From the NCBI GenBank assembly GCA_039185015.1, contig JBCDAU010000030.1, forward strand, positions 4,175 to 68,174: a DNA stretch of 64,000 nucleotides, read 5' to 3'. Below, piece by piece: positions 16,898 to 24,910 of this stretch. This DNA comes from JBCBSZ01 sp039185015 (GTDB lineage Bacteria; Actinomycetota; Acidimicrobiia; Acidimicrobiales; Poriferisodalaceae). The notes under the pieces were generated by a model. It was given only the letters and a program-made list of their open reading frames with translations. It made no database searches and was not told the origin of the DNA. Within the stretch, counting starts at the first letter, position 1. The number at the start of each line of letters is the position of its first letter. A program made the translations under genes and the position numbers.

Positions 16898-17213
16898 GCC
16901 GGAGCAGCCCTTCGCCGAACCCTGGCACGCAGAGCTGTTCGCGACGACCCACGCGTTGGCGCGGGCGGGCGCCTTCGCCTGGAGCGAGTGGTCCGACGCC
17001 TTCGCGGCAGCGGTGGCCGCCGACCACGCCGCCGGCGGCGCGACGGACGGCTCCGGCTACTACGAGATCTGGCTCGGCGCGCTCGAGGGCTTCCTCGTCG
17101 AGCGAGGCATGGCGGATGACGGCGCGCTTGCCGAGCTCCGCCAGGCCTGGACCGACGCCTATCTGTCGACGCCCCACGGCGCTCCCGTCGAGCTCGACCG
17201 CGGCCGGCCCTGA
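16881..17213 (+). CDS. Nitrile hydratase accessory/activator protein
   Basis: A 110-residue protein beginning at TTG 16881 (reads LRPPAEPEQPFAEPW), 17 bases inside the end of the beta gene; GGGAG stands about 8 bases upstream. FAEPWHAELFATTHALARAGAFAWSEWSDAFAAAV and YYEIWLGALEGFLVERG match the nitrile hydratase activator family, homologous to the beta-subunit N-terminus. In cobalt-type enzymes such a protein helps deliver cobalt and exchange alpha subunits. No amidase gene follows; the next gene is a convergent TetR. Confidence 0.88.
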   Translation: MRPPAEPEQPFAEPWHAELFATTHALARAGAFAWSEWSDAFAAAVAADHAAGGATDGSGYYEIWLGALEGFLVERGMADDGALAELRQAWTDAYLSTPHGAPVELDRGRP

Positions 17214-17247
17214 ACGGCGCCGGCGCGGGCGACGACGCGCATCGGGT

Positions 17248-17904
17248 TCAGCGTTTGCGGTGCTCGGGACTCCAGGGAAGGTCGCCACGACCGAGCGACG
17301 CCAGCAGGCCCCGGACGTGCGATCGAAGAGCCCAGTCGAAGTGAGCGTCGGGCTCGAGGTCGGCCATGCGGTCGAGGAAGGCTGATTCTGCGATCGTCAT
17401 CGCCGGAAGCGGCCGTACGGTCGCTGAGCGGGATGCCTCCGCGATCAGCGCGGCCGAGGTCACGAAGAAGACGACGTCGCTCCCGAGCAGGATCGACACG
17501 TCGGGATCGGCCCCTTCTGCGGTGAGGGCCGTGCTCCCCTCTTGGGCCTTCTGTCGGATGGATGGACGGTCCGGGTCTCGGAGCATCGCGGAGGCGAGCC
17601 CGGGGTTCGCCAGGGTGAGCTGACGGGCGGCTCGGCCGAGCTCGAGGAGCGCCTCCTCGATCCCCTGGCCCCGGGGCTGTGGAAGCTCCAGCTGTCCCAC
17701 GAGCTGGTCGACCACCCGTCCGATGAGGTCGTCGCGATCATCGACGTGGTTGTAGAGCGCCGAGACGCCGGTGCCGAGCCGAGCGGCGACGTCGCGGAGG
17801 TTGAGGTCCAGGAGTCCGGCGTCGATGGCGGCGGACACGATCTGGTCGGCCGAGAGGCCTGCGGGCCGTCCTCGTCCGCGCTTCGGCGCGCCACGCTCCG
17901 CCAT
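17248..17904 (-). CDS. TetR family transcriptional regulator
   Basis: A 218-residue protein. GLSADQIVSAAIDAGLLDLNLRDVAARLGTGVSALYNHVDDRDDLI is the TetR helix-turn-helix. The rest is a helical ligand domain of normal length. A TAGGGT hexamer ends 6 bases before ATG 17904, suggesting a leaderless transcript. A perfect odd palindrome at 17938-17952 lies just upstream and is the best candidate for its own operator. It is divergent from the binding lipoprotein gene at 18015, the likely regulated target. Confidence 0.92.
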   Translation of the reverse strand: MAERGAPKRGRGRPAGLSADQIVSAAIDAGLLDLNLRDVAARLGTGVSALYNHVDDRDDLIGRVVDQLVGQLELPQPRGQGIEEALLELGRAARQLTLANPGLASAMLRDPDRPSIRQKAQEGSTALTAEGADPDVSILLGSDVVFFVTSAALIAEASRSATVRPLPAMTIAESAFLDRMADLEPDAHFDWALRSHVRGLLASLGRGDLPWSPEHRKR

Positions 17905-17910
17905 CGCCCG

Positions 17911-17916
17911 ACCCTA
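17911..17916 (-). promoter_or_regulatory. Leaderless-type -10 hexamer of the TetR gene
   Basis: On the minus strand the hexamer TAGGGT is followed by exactly 6 bases and then ATG 17904. It fits TANNNT and the spacing seen at other genes here. Confidence 0.55.
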
Positions 17917-17937
17917 GTGCCGGCCGACGTCGTCTTC

Positions 17938-17952
17938 GCAGTGGTCCACTGC
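17938..17952. promoter_or_regulatory. Perfect 15-bp palindrome, candidate TetR operator
   Basis: Arms GCAGTGG and CCACTGC flank a single central T. The site sits 34 bases upstream of the TetR start and 63 bases upstream of the divergent lipoprotein start, between the two promoters. Confidence 0.6.
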
Positions 17953-17981
17953 AATTCACGAACACAGTTCATTTTGTGTGG

Positions 17982-17993
17982 TAGGAACTCCTA
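17982..17993. promoter_or_regulatory. Small palindrome upstream of binding lipoprotein gene
   Basis: TAGGA and TCCTA are separated by two bases, 22 bases before ATG 18015. It contains TAGG/CCTA half-sites reminiscent of metal-regulator boxes but at the wrong spacing for a standard DtxR/IdeR site. Role uncertain. Confidence 0.3.
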
Positions 17994-18014
17994 ACGCCGA
18001 TGCCGGAGGTACTG

Positions 18015-19118
18015 ATGAAGCGACTCGTGGCCGTGATCCTCGCCCTGGGTGTGTTCGCGAGCGCGTGTGGCGACGACACCGATGACGGTGAGCCGAGCTC
18101 GACCTCGGCGGCCGCCGAGGTCCAGGCCAGTGGTAGCTCGTCGGCCTCGGAGTCGACCGCCGACCCCGAACCCGAGGACGCGCCGGCCGCAGGCGAACCA
18201 GGAGGTGGCGAGGAGGCCGCCGTCGACGGCGAAGCGGCCACGTTCGAGGTCGAGACGTTCCTCGGACGCCAGGAGGTGTCGGTGGCGACCGACGGCATCC
18301 TGGCCCTCGACGAGACGACCGGTCTGGTGTTGTTGGCCCTGGGCGTGGCACCGCAGTCGGTGACCGTTCGCTTCAACGACACCATCAGCCTCGGGATCAT
18401 GGCCGACGCCGGTGTGGCGGCACTCGAGTTCGACAACCTCGAGCAGGTGGCCGCCGACGCACCGCAGGTCATGATCGGGATCGACGCCGGTGACGACGCA
18501 GGGGAGAACGCAGCGCTCTACGCCGAGATCGCCCCGTTCCTGACGCCTGTCGATCCCGCCGACACGCCGTGGCAGGAGCAGATCCGGTTCATCGCCCTGA
18601 TCACCGGGACCGAGGCGCGGGGAGAGCAGCTGATCGGGCGGATCGAGGGCCGGCTCGCCGCTGTCCGGGAGCAACTGGCCACGAGCGAGTTGGCCGGCGC
18701 CTCCGTGTCGCTCCTGAGCGATCTCGGTGACGCGGGGGTCGTGTCGATCACCGAGCCGTTCATCGCGCCCGAGTTCCTCGCTCAGATCGGTCTGACCCGG
18801 CCTGCCGCCCAGCAGACCCCTGCCGACGGAGGTGTCCTCTTCGTCTCCGAGGAGTTGGTGCCGGATCAGGTGGCCGACGTGCTGATCGCGGTGCGGAGCC
18901 CGTTCGCTCCACCAGGTGAGCCGGCGGCCATCCTCGACAACCCACTGCTGCCGGAGTACGACCTCGTCGCCGAGGTCGAGGGCATCGCGTGGGCGACACC
19001 CGGCCTGTTCTCGCTGTGGTGGGTCATCGCCGACCTCGAGGCGATCTTCGTCGGTGTCGGCGACGTCACCGGGGTCGGGGACGTCGATGCCCTCTGGTCA
19101 GAGCTGATCGCGCCGTAG
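18015..19118 (+). CDS. Periplasmic-binding lipoprotein, iron/siderophore ABC transporter type
   Basis: A 367-residue lipoprotein from ATG 18015 (MKRLVAVILAL). The lipobox is FASAC, so the mature protein is anchored at Cys. A 60-residue Ser/Glu/Ala-rich spacer follows, then a FecB/TroA-type two-lobed domain: ILALDETTGLVLLALGVAP, VAADAPQVMIGID, GEQLIGRIEGRLAAVREQL and a C-terminal LFSLWWVIADLEAIF. It should bind a ferric siderophore or similar ligand outside the membrane. No permease or ATPase lies next to it; an MFS transporter follows instead. A separate complete uptake operon lies at 51.4-56 kb. Confidence 0.82.
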   Translation: MKRLVAVILALGVFASACGDDTDDGEPSSTSAAAEVQASGSSSASESTADPEPEDAPAAGEPGGGEEAAVDGEAATFEVETFLGRQEVSVATDGILALDETTGLVLLALGVAPQSVTVRFNDTISLGIMADAGVAALEFDNLEQVAADAPQVMIGIDAGDDAGENAALYAEIAPFLTPVDPADTPWQEQIRFIALITGTEARGEQLIGRIEGRLAAVREQLATSELAGASVSLLSDLGDAGVVSITEPFIAPEFLAQIGLTRPAAQQTPADGGVLFVSEELVPDQVADVLIAVRSPFAPPGEPAAILDNPLLPEYDLVAEVEGIAWATPGLFSLWWVIADLEAIFVGVGDVTGVGDVDALWSELIAP

Positions 19119-19338
19119 GTCCAGGCGATCGGCATGGGCGGGCGCGTGCGGAAGCCCGTGCTCCCGGGCTCATGGTGTGGACTACCGTCGATCAGGCGGG
19201 AGCACTCGTTCCGCCGAGCCCAAGGGGTGTACGTGACATTCGCTGTCTAGCGGATCGAGCAGGCGGGGGCGCAGCGACCTCCGCGCGCTGATCTGGACCC
19301 TGGGCGTCGGCCGCTTCGCCGGGACGTCACTCGGCAGG

Positions 19339-20427
19339 ATGTTGGCGCCGCTGCTGGGCGTCATCGCCGTCGGCCTCGACGCTGACCTCGTTGCCGTCGG
19401 CGTGGCCGTCGCGCTCTTCGAGGCCGCCGGGCTCGTCTCGCCGCTCTCGGGATGGCTGATCGACCGCATCGGGCCGCCGCGCGTCGCACTGGTGGGACTC
19501 GCGCTCTTCGCCTCGGCGAGCTTCGGCGCCGCAGGCTCGCCGAACGTCGTGGTCTTGGCGATCGCGCTCGCCGGCGCAGGCGTGTCGTCGAACCTCGTCG
19601 AGTCGGCGGCGACGGTCTGGGTCTCTGCCCGCTCGTCGTTCGCCGAGCGGGCCACGTGGCTGGGCCGGCTCGACCTCGCGTGGCCGGCCGGTCTCCTCAT
19701 CGGCCTGCCGATCGCGGGAGGGCTGTCGCTGATCTCGTGGCGGTTGGCGTTCGTCGCGGTGAGCGCGGTCGCGCTCGGGTCCTGTCTGCGGCTCGCCGCG
19801 TTCTCGGAGCACACCGCCTCGCCCGTCGAGCGAGCGACGACCGGATGGACGTGGGCATCGGTCAGGAGCGGCCGGTCGACCATCATCGCCTTCGCGTCGA
19901 TCGCCGCAGCCATCCAGCTCGTCATCGTGTCGTTCGGCGTGTGGCTCGGCGACGTCCACGGGTTGTCGACAGCGGCGATCGGGGCCGTCGGCTTCGGCCT
20001 CGGCGTCGCCGACCTCACCGCCAGCGTGCTCAACATCCGGATCACCGATCGCATCGGCAAGTCATCGGCTGCGACGATCGGCGCGACGGTCATGGTCGCG
20101 GCGGTGGTCGCGCTGGCTGCGTCCAACTCCCTCCTGATCGTCGGGGCGCTCGCGCTCGCGTTGGCGATCGCTGCTCATGAGTTCGCGCTGCTCGCCACCA
20201 AGCCGCTACTGGCCGAGATCGACCCGGAGCACCCCGGTCTCGGGATCGGCCTCGGTTTCGGTGCCGCGGCGGGAGGTCGAGGCGCAGCCGCGATCGGTGG
20301 AACCTGGCTCTACACGGTCGGAGGCATGACCCACGTGGCGCTGGGCGCAGCGGCCATCGGCCTCCTCGCGGCTGTCGTCTACGCCACGTCGGTCAGGGAT
20401 CCCGAGACCCGAGGAGCGCGTCCGTGA
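19339..20427 (+). CDS. MFS transporter (N-terminus uncertain)
   Basis: At least 362 residues with about eleven hydrophobic segments. GWLIDRIGPPRVALVGLALFA is the MFS loop 2-3 motif. The frame is open upstream to 19237 and reads RALIWTLGVGRFAGTSLGR directly before Met19339, which looks like the real first transmembrane helix. No ATG, GTG or TTG lies in that stretch; only a CTG at 19243. The true start is therefore non-canonical, or there is an error or frameshift here. Substrate unknown; the preceding siderophore-type binding protein suggests a possible role in siderophore traffic (inference). Confidence 0.8.
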   Translation: MLAPLLGVIAVGLDADLVAVGVAVALFEAAGLVSPLSGWLIDRIGPPRVALVGLALFASASFGAAGSPNVVVLAIALAGAGVSSNLVESAATVWVSARSSFAERATWLGRLDLAWPAGLLIGLPIAGGLSLISWRLAFVAVSAVALGSCLRLAAFSEHTASPVERATTGWTWASVRSGRSTIIAFASIAAAIQLVIVSFGVWLGDVHGLSTAAIGAVGFGLGVADLTASVLNIRITDRIGKSSAATIGATVMVAAVVALAASNSLLIVGALALALAIAAHEFALLATKPLLAEIDPEHPGLGIGLGFGAAAGGRGAAAIGGTWLYTVGGMTHVALGAAAIGLLAAVVYATSVRDPETRGARP

Positions 20428-20520
20428 AGACCGATCTCCTGCTGAGCCCATCAGGTTCCGGCGCAGGGACCCTGTTCTCGAGTGGGCGGGAGGCGAACCG
20501 GGCGGCCATCGGAGCACCGG

Positions 20521-21144
20521 TCAGCTCGTCGGCGGCTCCTCCCGGAGGTCGTCGATGATCTGCCGGGCGAGCACCCGAGCCGTTTCGCCGAGCTCCGGGT
20601 CGAATCCCATCCGTTGCATGACGACGTTGTGCTCGGCGAGGCACAGCACCTGATACGCCGCGGCGCGAGCCGGCGCATCGTCGCGGCCGAGCAGCTCGAG
20701 CATCTCGGCCATCGAGTCGCGGTAGTCGTGGGTGATGCTCGAGGCGATGGCTTCGTCCCGGCTCGCCGACATGAGCAGGACGCCGAACACGTCGTCGAGC
20801 TCGGCGTGCTCGAACACGTAGGTGCGAGAGAAGTAGTGGTCGACGACGGCGTCGATGTCGGGACTGCTCCCGATGCGGCGTTCGCGGCTGCGGTCGTGTC
20901 GTGCGCAGATCTCGTCGAGCGCAGCGGCGACGAGCGCCGCTCGGTTCCCCACGAAATGGCGGACGGCCGAGCGGTGGACGCCCGCCCGCTCCGCGATCTC
21001 TGCGATCGTCACCGTGGCCGATCGTCGCTCGGCCACGAGCCGGAGGAACGCGTCGACGATCTGATCGTGGCGCTCCCGCGCCACCGAGGGGCGGCCAGGC
21101 GTGGCGGGACCTTCCCGACGTTGTGCGGTATTGTTTGTACTCAT
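20521..21144 (-). CDS. TetR family transcriptional regulator
   Basis: A 207-residue protein from ATG 21144. RHDQIVDAFLRLVAERRSATVTIAEIAERAGVHRSAVRHFVGNRAALV is the helix-turn-helix domain. The C-terminal ligand domain has normal length. Its start codon shares two bases with the divergent amine-oxidase start (CATG at 21142-21145), in the middle of an inverted repeat, so it probably represses both itself and its neighbour. Confidence 0.92.
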   Translation of the reverse strand: MSTNNTAQRREGPATPGRPSVARERHDQIVDAFLRLVAERRSATVTIAEIAERAGVHRSAVRHFVGNRAALVAAALDEICARHDRSRERRIGSSPDIDAVVDHYFSRTYVFEHAELDDVFGVLLMSASRDEAIASSITHDYRDSMAEMLELLGRDDAPARAAAYQVLCLAEHNVVMQRMGFDPELGETARVLARQIIDDLREEPPTS

Positions 21145-21153
21145 GACAATCAA
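21131..21153. promoter_or_regulatory. Inverted repeat covering two divergent start codons, candidate TetR operator
   Basis: Arms TTGTTTGT (21131-21138) and ACAATCAA (21146-21153) match as an inverted repeat at 7 of 8 positions around a 7-base spacer that contains the shared CATG. TATTGT at 21129-21134 fits a -10 element for the plus-strand gene with 8 bases to ATG 21143, so the operator would cover promoter, transcription start and start codon at once. Confidence 0.7.
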
Positions 21154-22396
21154 CTCGCGGGACGGTGCGCCGGGCCAGCCTGACCCCATGGTGGCAGCGT
21201 CGTCCGGGATCAGTCGACGTCGCTTCCTCCAGCTCGGTGGGTTCGGTCTCGCCGCGTCGTTCCTGACGGCGTGTGGGGCGCTCTTCGAACGTGAGCCGGG
21301 CGGTGCGCTCGGCGAGGGTGAGGTCGAGGGCTCAGTGATCGTCATCGGGGCCGGGCCGGCAGGCATGACCGCCGCCCACCTGCTGCGCCAGCGGGGCGCC
21401 GACGTCCGGGTGCTGGAGGCTCTGCCGACGGCAGGGGGTCGGATCGCCCACACCCGGGACTTCGTCGACTTCCCGATCTCGCTCGGCGGCGAGTGGCTGC
21501 ACGTCGAGCGCACGGTGCTCGACGACATCGTCGCCGACGAGGCCGTGCGCATCGAGACGGTCACGGTCGGGTACGACGAGGACGGTGACTTCGCGATGGT
21601 CGACGAGGACGGCGAGCTGGTCGCCGTGTCGCGCGAGGACAGCGGCTTCGACATCGACCAGAAGTTCGTCGGTTCGAGTTGGCTCGACTTCTTCGAGACC
21701 TATGTGCTGCCGGGCATCGAGCCGCTGATCACGTTCGACACCGCGGTCGAGCGGATCGAGTACGGCGAGGGTGGTGTGCGGCTCACGGACACGAACGGCG
21801 GTGTGCACGAGGCCGATCGCGTCGTGGTGACCGTGCCGGTGGCGATCCTGCAGCAGGGCCTCGTCGAGTTCGACCCACCCCTGCCCGACGAGCGCCTCGA
21901 CACCCTCGACGACGCCCGGGTGTGGAGCGGTTTCAAGGCGTTCGTTGAGTTCGACCGTCGCTTCTATCCGACGCTGCTCGGCCCGGCGGACTCCGGAGCG
22001 GGTGGTGGTCAGCGACTGTTCTACGACGCCGCCTACGGGCAGGACTCCGATGCCCACGTGCTCGGTGTGTTCTCGGTGGGCGAGGAGGCCGAGCGCTACC
22101 AGGCTGCCGGCGACGGTGCGATCGACCTGATCCTGGCCGAGCTCGACGAGATCTACGACGGGGTCGCCTCCGAGTCCTACGTGCAGCACCTCACCCAGAA
22201 CTGGAACGACCAACCCTGGGCCCGGGGCGCCTACCTGACCGACGACGAGGACTTCCGGATCACCCGGCGGCTCGCCGGTCCGATCGACGACGTCGTCTTC
22301 TTCGCTGGTGACGGCTACACGGCGTTCGACGACTGGAGCAGCGTCCACGCCGCGGCCTGGTCGGCCCGTGACGTCGTGCGCGACATGCTCGACTGA
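21143..22396 (+). CDS. FAD-dependent amine oxidase, Tat-exported lipoprotein
   Basis: A 417-residue protein from ATG 21143 (MTINSRDG); ATG 21188 is an alternative. SRRRFLQLGGFGLAASFLTAC is a Tat signal with lipobox LTAC, so it should be a membrane-anchored extracytoplasmic enzyme. VIVIGAGPAGMTAAHLLRQRGADVRVLEALPTAGGRIAHTRDF is the FAD-binding region of the flavin amine oxidase/MAO family; GGEWLH is the substrate-side motif. The C-terminal VFFAGDGYTAFDDWSSVHAAAWSARD closes the FAD site. It would oxidise a primary or polyamine; no specific substrate is readable. Expression is probably controlled by the divergent TetR. Confidence 0.88.
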   Translation: MTINSRDGAPGQPDPMVAASSGISRRRFLQLGGFGLAASFLTACGALFEREPGGALGEGEVEGSVIVIGAGPAGMTAAHLLRQRGADVRVLEALPTAGGRIAHTRDFVDFPISLGGEWLHVERTVLDDIVADEAVRIETVTVGYDEDGDFAMVDEDGELVAVSREDSGFDIDQKFVGSSWLDFFETYVLPGIEPLITFDTAVERIEYGEGGVRLTDTNGGVHEADRVVVTVPVAILQQGLVEFDPPLPDERLDTLDDARVWSGFKAFVEFDRRFYPTLLGPADSGAGGGQRLFYDAAYGQDSDAHVLGVFSVGEEAERYQAAGDGAIDLILAELDEIYDGVASESYVQHLTQNWNDQPWARGAYLTDDEDFRITRRLAGPIDDVVFFAGDGYTAFDDWSSVHAAAWSARDVVRDMLD

Positions 22397-22409
22397 GCTC
22401 GGTCACCGC

Positions 22410-22427
22410 CTACTCCGACGGGAGTAG
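22410..22427 (+). terminator. Stem-loop after amine oxidase gene
   Basis: CTACTCC and GGAGTAG form a 7-bp stem with a 4-base loop, 13 bases after the stop codon. There is no T tract, so it is a weak intrinsic terminator candidate. Confidence 0.45.
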
Positions 22428-22617
22428 CGACGAAGCCTCCCGGTGAGGGATTCCTGATCGATCGAGATCGCTGACGATCGGTGCACGGACGCACGTCGTC
22501 ATCGCACAGCTCGAATCCGCCGGCCGGTCCGGTTGCGGTGCGACTGCGCGATGGCGGTGTGCGCCGGCCAACAGTCAGTGACGGCGCTTCGCGTCGTCGA
22601 CCGGAAGGAACCCTGGG

Positions 22618-23931
22618 ATGAAGAAGACGATCACGCTGGCCGTGGCGATGGCGCTCGCGCTGGCCGCGTGCGGCGACAGCGACAGCGACGACGGCGAAGC
22701 GCCGACGACGACCGCAGCGCCGACCACCGAGGCGGCCGAGACGACGGACGCACCTGCCGCCACCGACGCACCGGCCGACGCCGCCGGCGGCCAGGGCGCC
22801 GCGGGTGAGTTCACGCTTTACGACCTCCGCTACTGCGAGATCCTCCTCACGCTGACGAACGAAGACGGCGAGGAGATCACCGAGGTGTGGGGCACGCCCG
22901 GCGTGGACCCGTGCACCGACGAGGCCTGGGACGCACTCGATCCGGCCGCCATCCAGGCCGAGAACGATGCGTCGTTCATCCAGATGAACGGCCCCCGACA
23001 CTTCATCGTCGACGGCACCGTCGACGTCGGCGGCGGCTCTGGGCAGGGCACCGCAGCCGGCGGCGAGGCCGTGGGCCGACAGTTCGGCGACATCACGATG
23101 ACGCTGTTGGCCACCACCGAGGCGTCCGAGGAGAGCGCGGCGTACGTGCCTGACCTCGTCGAGCGCACCACCACCTGGGCGTTCGATGCCGGGACCGAGA
23201 TCTACGAGCTGACCGATCCCGAGGGCAACGTCCACGTGATGCAGTCCTACTCGTTGATCGAGGACCGAAGCATCACTGCGGCGGATCTTCCGACGCTCGG
23301 CGATCGGCTCGAGCTGCCCGAGGGCTGGTCCTACAGCTCTCGAGTGCTGGATGAGCCGTTCGTGGTCGACCTGGCACCAGAGGGCGCCTTCGTGGTCCAG
23401 GACGAACTCCGCAACTCCTACCAGCGCATCGGCGCAGGATCGGCAGGGGACGAGGCGGCTGCCGGATCGGCGTCGGACGATGCCATGGCCGGGGAGCAGA
23501 CACCTGAAGGCGGGATGATCGTGGTCAACGACTTCGGGCCGTCGACACCCGAGCAGATCGCCGAGTTCCAGGAGCCGGGTCCGGACGGGCCGATCTTCAT
23601 GGTCAACCTGCTCGAGTTCAAGGACCAGGCCGAGTACGAGGACGGTCGCGAGACCGACCTCACCGGTGCGGAGGCGTACGCGATCTACGAGGAGGGCGTC
23701 TCCGAGCTCATCCAGCAGTTCGGCGGCGAGGTCGTGTTCGAAGCGGACGTCACGTTCCTGACGATCGGGCAGGTCGGTGAGCTCTGGGACGCGGTCGGCA
23801 TCGCTCGGTATCCCAGCCGGGCCACGTTGGCGGAGATGTCCAGCTCGCCGGAGTTCGCGGAGCTGTCGGTCCATCGCACCGCGGGTCTCGCCGGACAGCT
23901 CAACATCGAGACCGTCGAGCCCGTCGGTTGA
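22618..23931 (+). CDS. Lipoprotein with C-terminal DUF1330 domain
   Basis: A 437-residue lipoprotein. MKKTITLAVAMALALAAC gives the signal and lipobox, followed by an acidic Thr/Ala/Pro linker to about residue 65. Residues 66-270 are an unrecognised extracytoplasmic domain (LYDLRYCEILLTLTNEDGEEITEVWGTPG) with two Cys. A second low-complexity linker around 275-300 leads to residues 320-430: IFMVNLLEFKDQAEY, IQQFGGEVVFEADVTF and YPSRATLAEMSSSPEF are the DUF1330 ferredoxin-like fold. DUF1330 is normally a small cytoplasmic protein, so finding it as the tail of a lipoprotein is odd. GGAAGGA precedes the start. Confidence 0.75.
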   Translation: MKKTITLAVAMALALAACGDSDSDDGEAPTTTAAPTTEAAETTDAPAATDAPADAAGGQGAAGEFTLYDLRYCEILLTLTNEDGEEITEVWGTPGVDPCTDEAWDALDPAAIQAENDASFIQMNGPRHFIVDGTVDVGGGSGQGTAAGGEAVGRQFGDITMTLLATTEASEESAAYVPDLVERTTTWAFDAGTEIYELTDPEGNVHVMQSYSLIEDRSITAADLPTLGDRLELPEGWSYSSRVLDEPFVVDLAPEGAFVVQDELRNSYQRIGAGSAGDEAAAGSASDDAMAGEQTPEGGMIVVNDFGPSTPEQIAEFQEPGPDGPIFMVNLLEFKDQAEYEDGRETDLTGAEAYAIYEEGVSELIQQFGGEVVFEADVTFLTIGQVGELWDAVGIARYPSRATLAEMSSSPEFAELSVHRTAGLAGQLNIETVEPVG

Positions 23932-23939
23932 CGGCGCCC

Positions 23940-23969
23940 GGAGGCGGCTGCCCTCGGGCGGCCGCCTCC
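23940..23969 (+). terminator. Strong GC hairpin after DUF1330 lipoprotein gene
   Basis: GGAGGCGGC (23940-23948) pairs perfectly with GCCGCCTCC (23961-23969) around a 12-base loop, starting 9 bases after the stop codon. No T tract follows, as is common in GC-rich actinobacteria. Confidence 0.65.
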
Positions 23970-24033
23970 GCGGCGTCACCGTCGATCGTGATCGTGAGGT
24001 AGACGGAGGGACCGGACGCGACGAGGAGCAGCC

Positions 24034-24756
24034 ATGAGCGACGAGCCAGATGAGTTCACCGAACGCATCGCCGGCGGCAAGGGCGACGCCACGACGATCA
24101 TGCCGGCGGCGACGGTGGTGCTCCTACGAGAGACCGTGCAAGGTCCTGAGACCCTGATGCTGCGGAAGAACTCGAAGATCGCGTTCGGCGGGATGTGGGT
24201 GTTCCCTGGTGGCCGCGTCGACGACGACGATGCGCCAGAGGCGAGCGATGACGATCGGGCACGCGCCGCAGCCGTTCGCGAGGCGATGGAAGAGGCCTCA
24301 CTCCAACTCGATGCGGATGACCTCGTGTGGTTCTCGCACTGGACGCCACCGCCCGTCGAGATCCGCCGGTACAGCACCTGGTTCTTCGCCGCTCGGTCGA
24401 CCCAGGACGATGTCACCGTCGACCAGGGGGAGATCACCGACAGCCAGTGGATCCGACCGGCGGTCGCGATCGAGCGGCACCGGGAGCGCGAGATCGAGCT
24501 CGTCCCGCCGACCTTCGTCACGCTCCACTACCTCGCCCAACACGACTCCGTCGACGCAGCGTTGCGGGACCTCGTCCCCGCAGGCGGCCCACGGCACTAC
24601 GTCACGCAGCTCGCGAAGGCCGAGGACGCCATGGTGGTGATGTGGGAGGAGGATGCGGGCTACCAGACGTTGGACGCCTCGGTGCCGGGCCCGCGCCATC
24701 GGCTCACCATCGGAGCCGGGGGCTACGAGTTCGACGACTCAGCGGTGGTTGCCTAG
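24034..24756 (+). CDS. NUDIX hydrolase
   Basis: A 240-residue protein. The NUDIX box region is GGMWVFPGGRVDDDD...AAAVREAMEEASLQL; the core RExxEE with the preceding Gly is intact, although the first part is stretched by an acidic insert, as in the NUDT19-like/CoA-pyrophosphatase subgroup. It should hydrolyse a nucleoside diphosphate derivative in the cytoplasm; substrate unknown. No regulatory partner is evident. Confidence 0.88.
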   Translation: MSDEPDEFTERIAGGKGDATTIMPAATVVLLRETVQGPETLMLRKNSKIAFGGMWVFPGGRVDDDDAPEASDDDRARAAAVREAMEEASLQLDADDLVWFSHWTPPPVEIRRYSTWFFAARSTQDDVTVDQGEITDSQWIRPAVAIERHREREIELVPPTFVTLHYLAQHDSVDAALRDLVPAGGPRHYVTQLAKAEDAMVVMWEEDAGYQTLDASVPGPRHRLTIGAGGYEFDDSAVVA

Positions 24757-24898
24757 AGCATGGGGGCCCGATCCGAGCATGGTCTCGTGGCGCATCGGCT
24801 CGTCCACCCAGGGCCAGAGCAGATGGCCGCCGCGCTCGGCGCCACCGATCGGACCGCCGGTCTCGGCCTCGGGCCGTCGGGCGTCCTCGGTCGACGAC

Positions 24899-24904
24899 TA
24901 GCTT
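24899..24904 (+). promoter_or_regulatory. Leaderless-type -10 hexamer
   Basis: TAGCTT followed by exactly 6 bases and ATG 24911. It would drive the three-gene unit of unknown protein, acetaldehyde dehydrogenase and aldolase. Confidence 0.6.
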
Positions 24905-24910
24905 CGGCCC

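Noticed and set aside
17248..18015. TetR as the regulator of the nitrile hydratase operon
   Set aside because: It is convergent with the operon, and the nearby palindrome lies on the other side, toward the binding lipoprotein; no similar site stands before 15615.
19153..19170. Hairpin AGCCCG/CGGGCT after the binding lipoprotein as a terminator
   Set aside because: Only 6 bp with no T tract in a GC-rich region; such repeats are common here.
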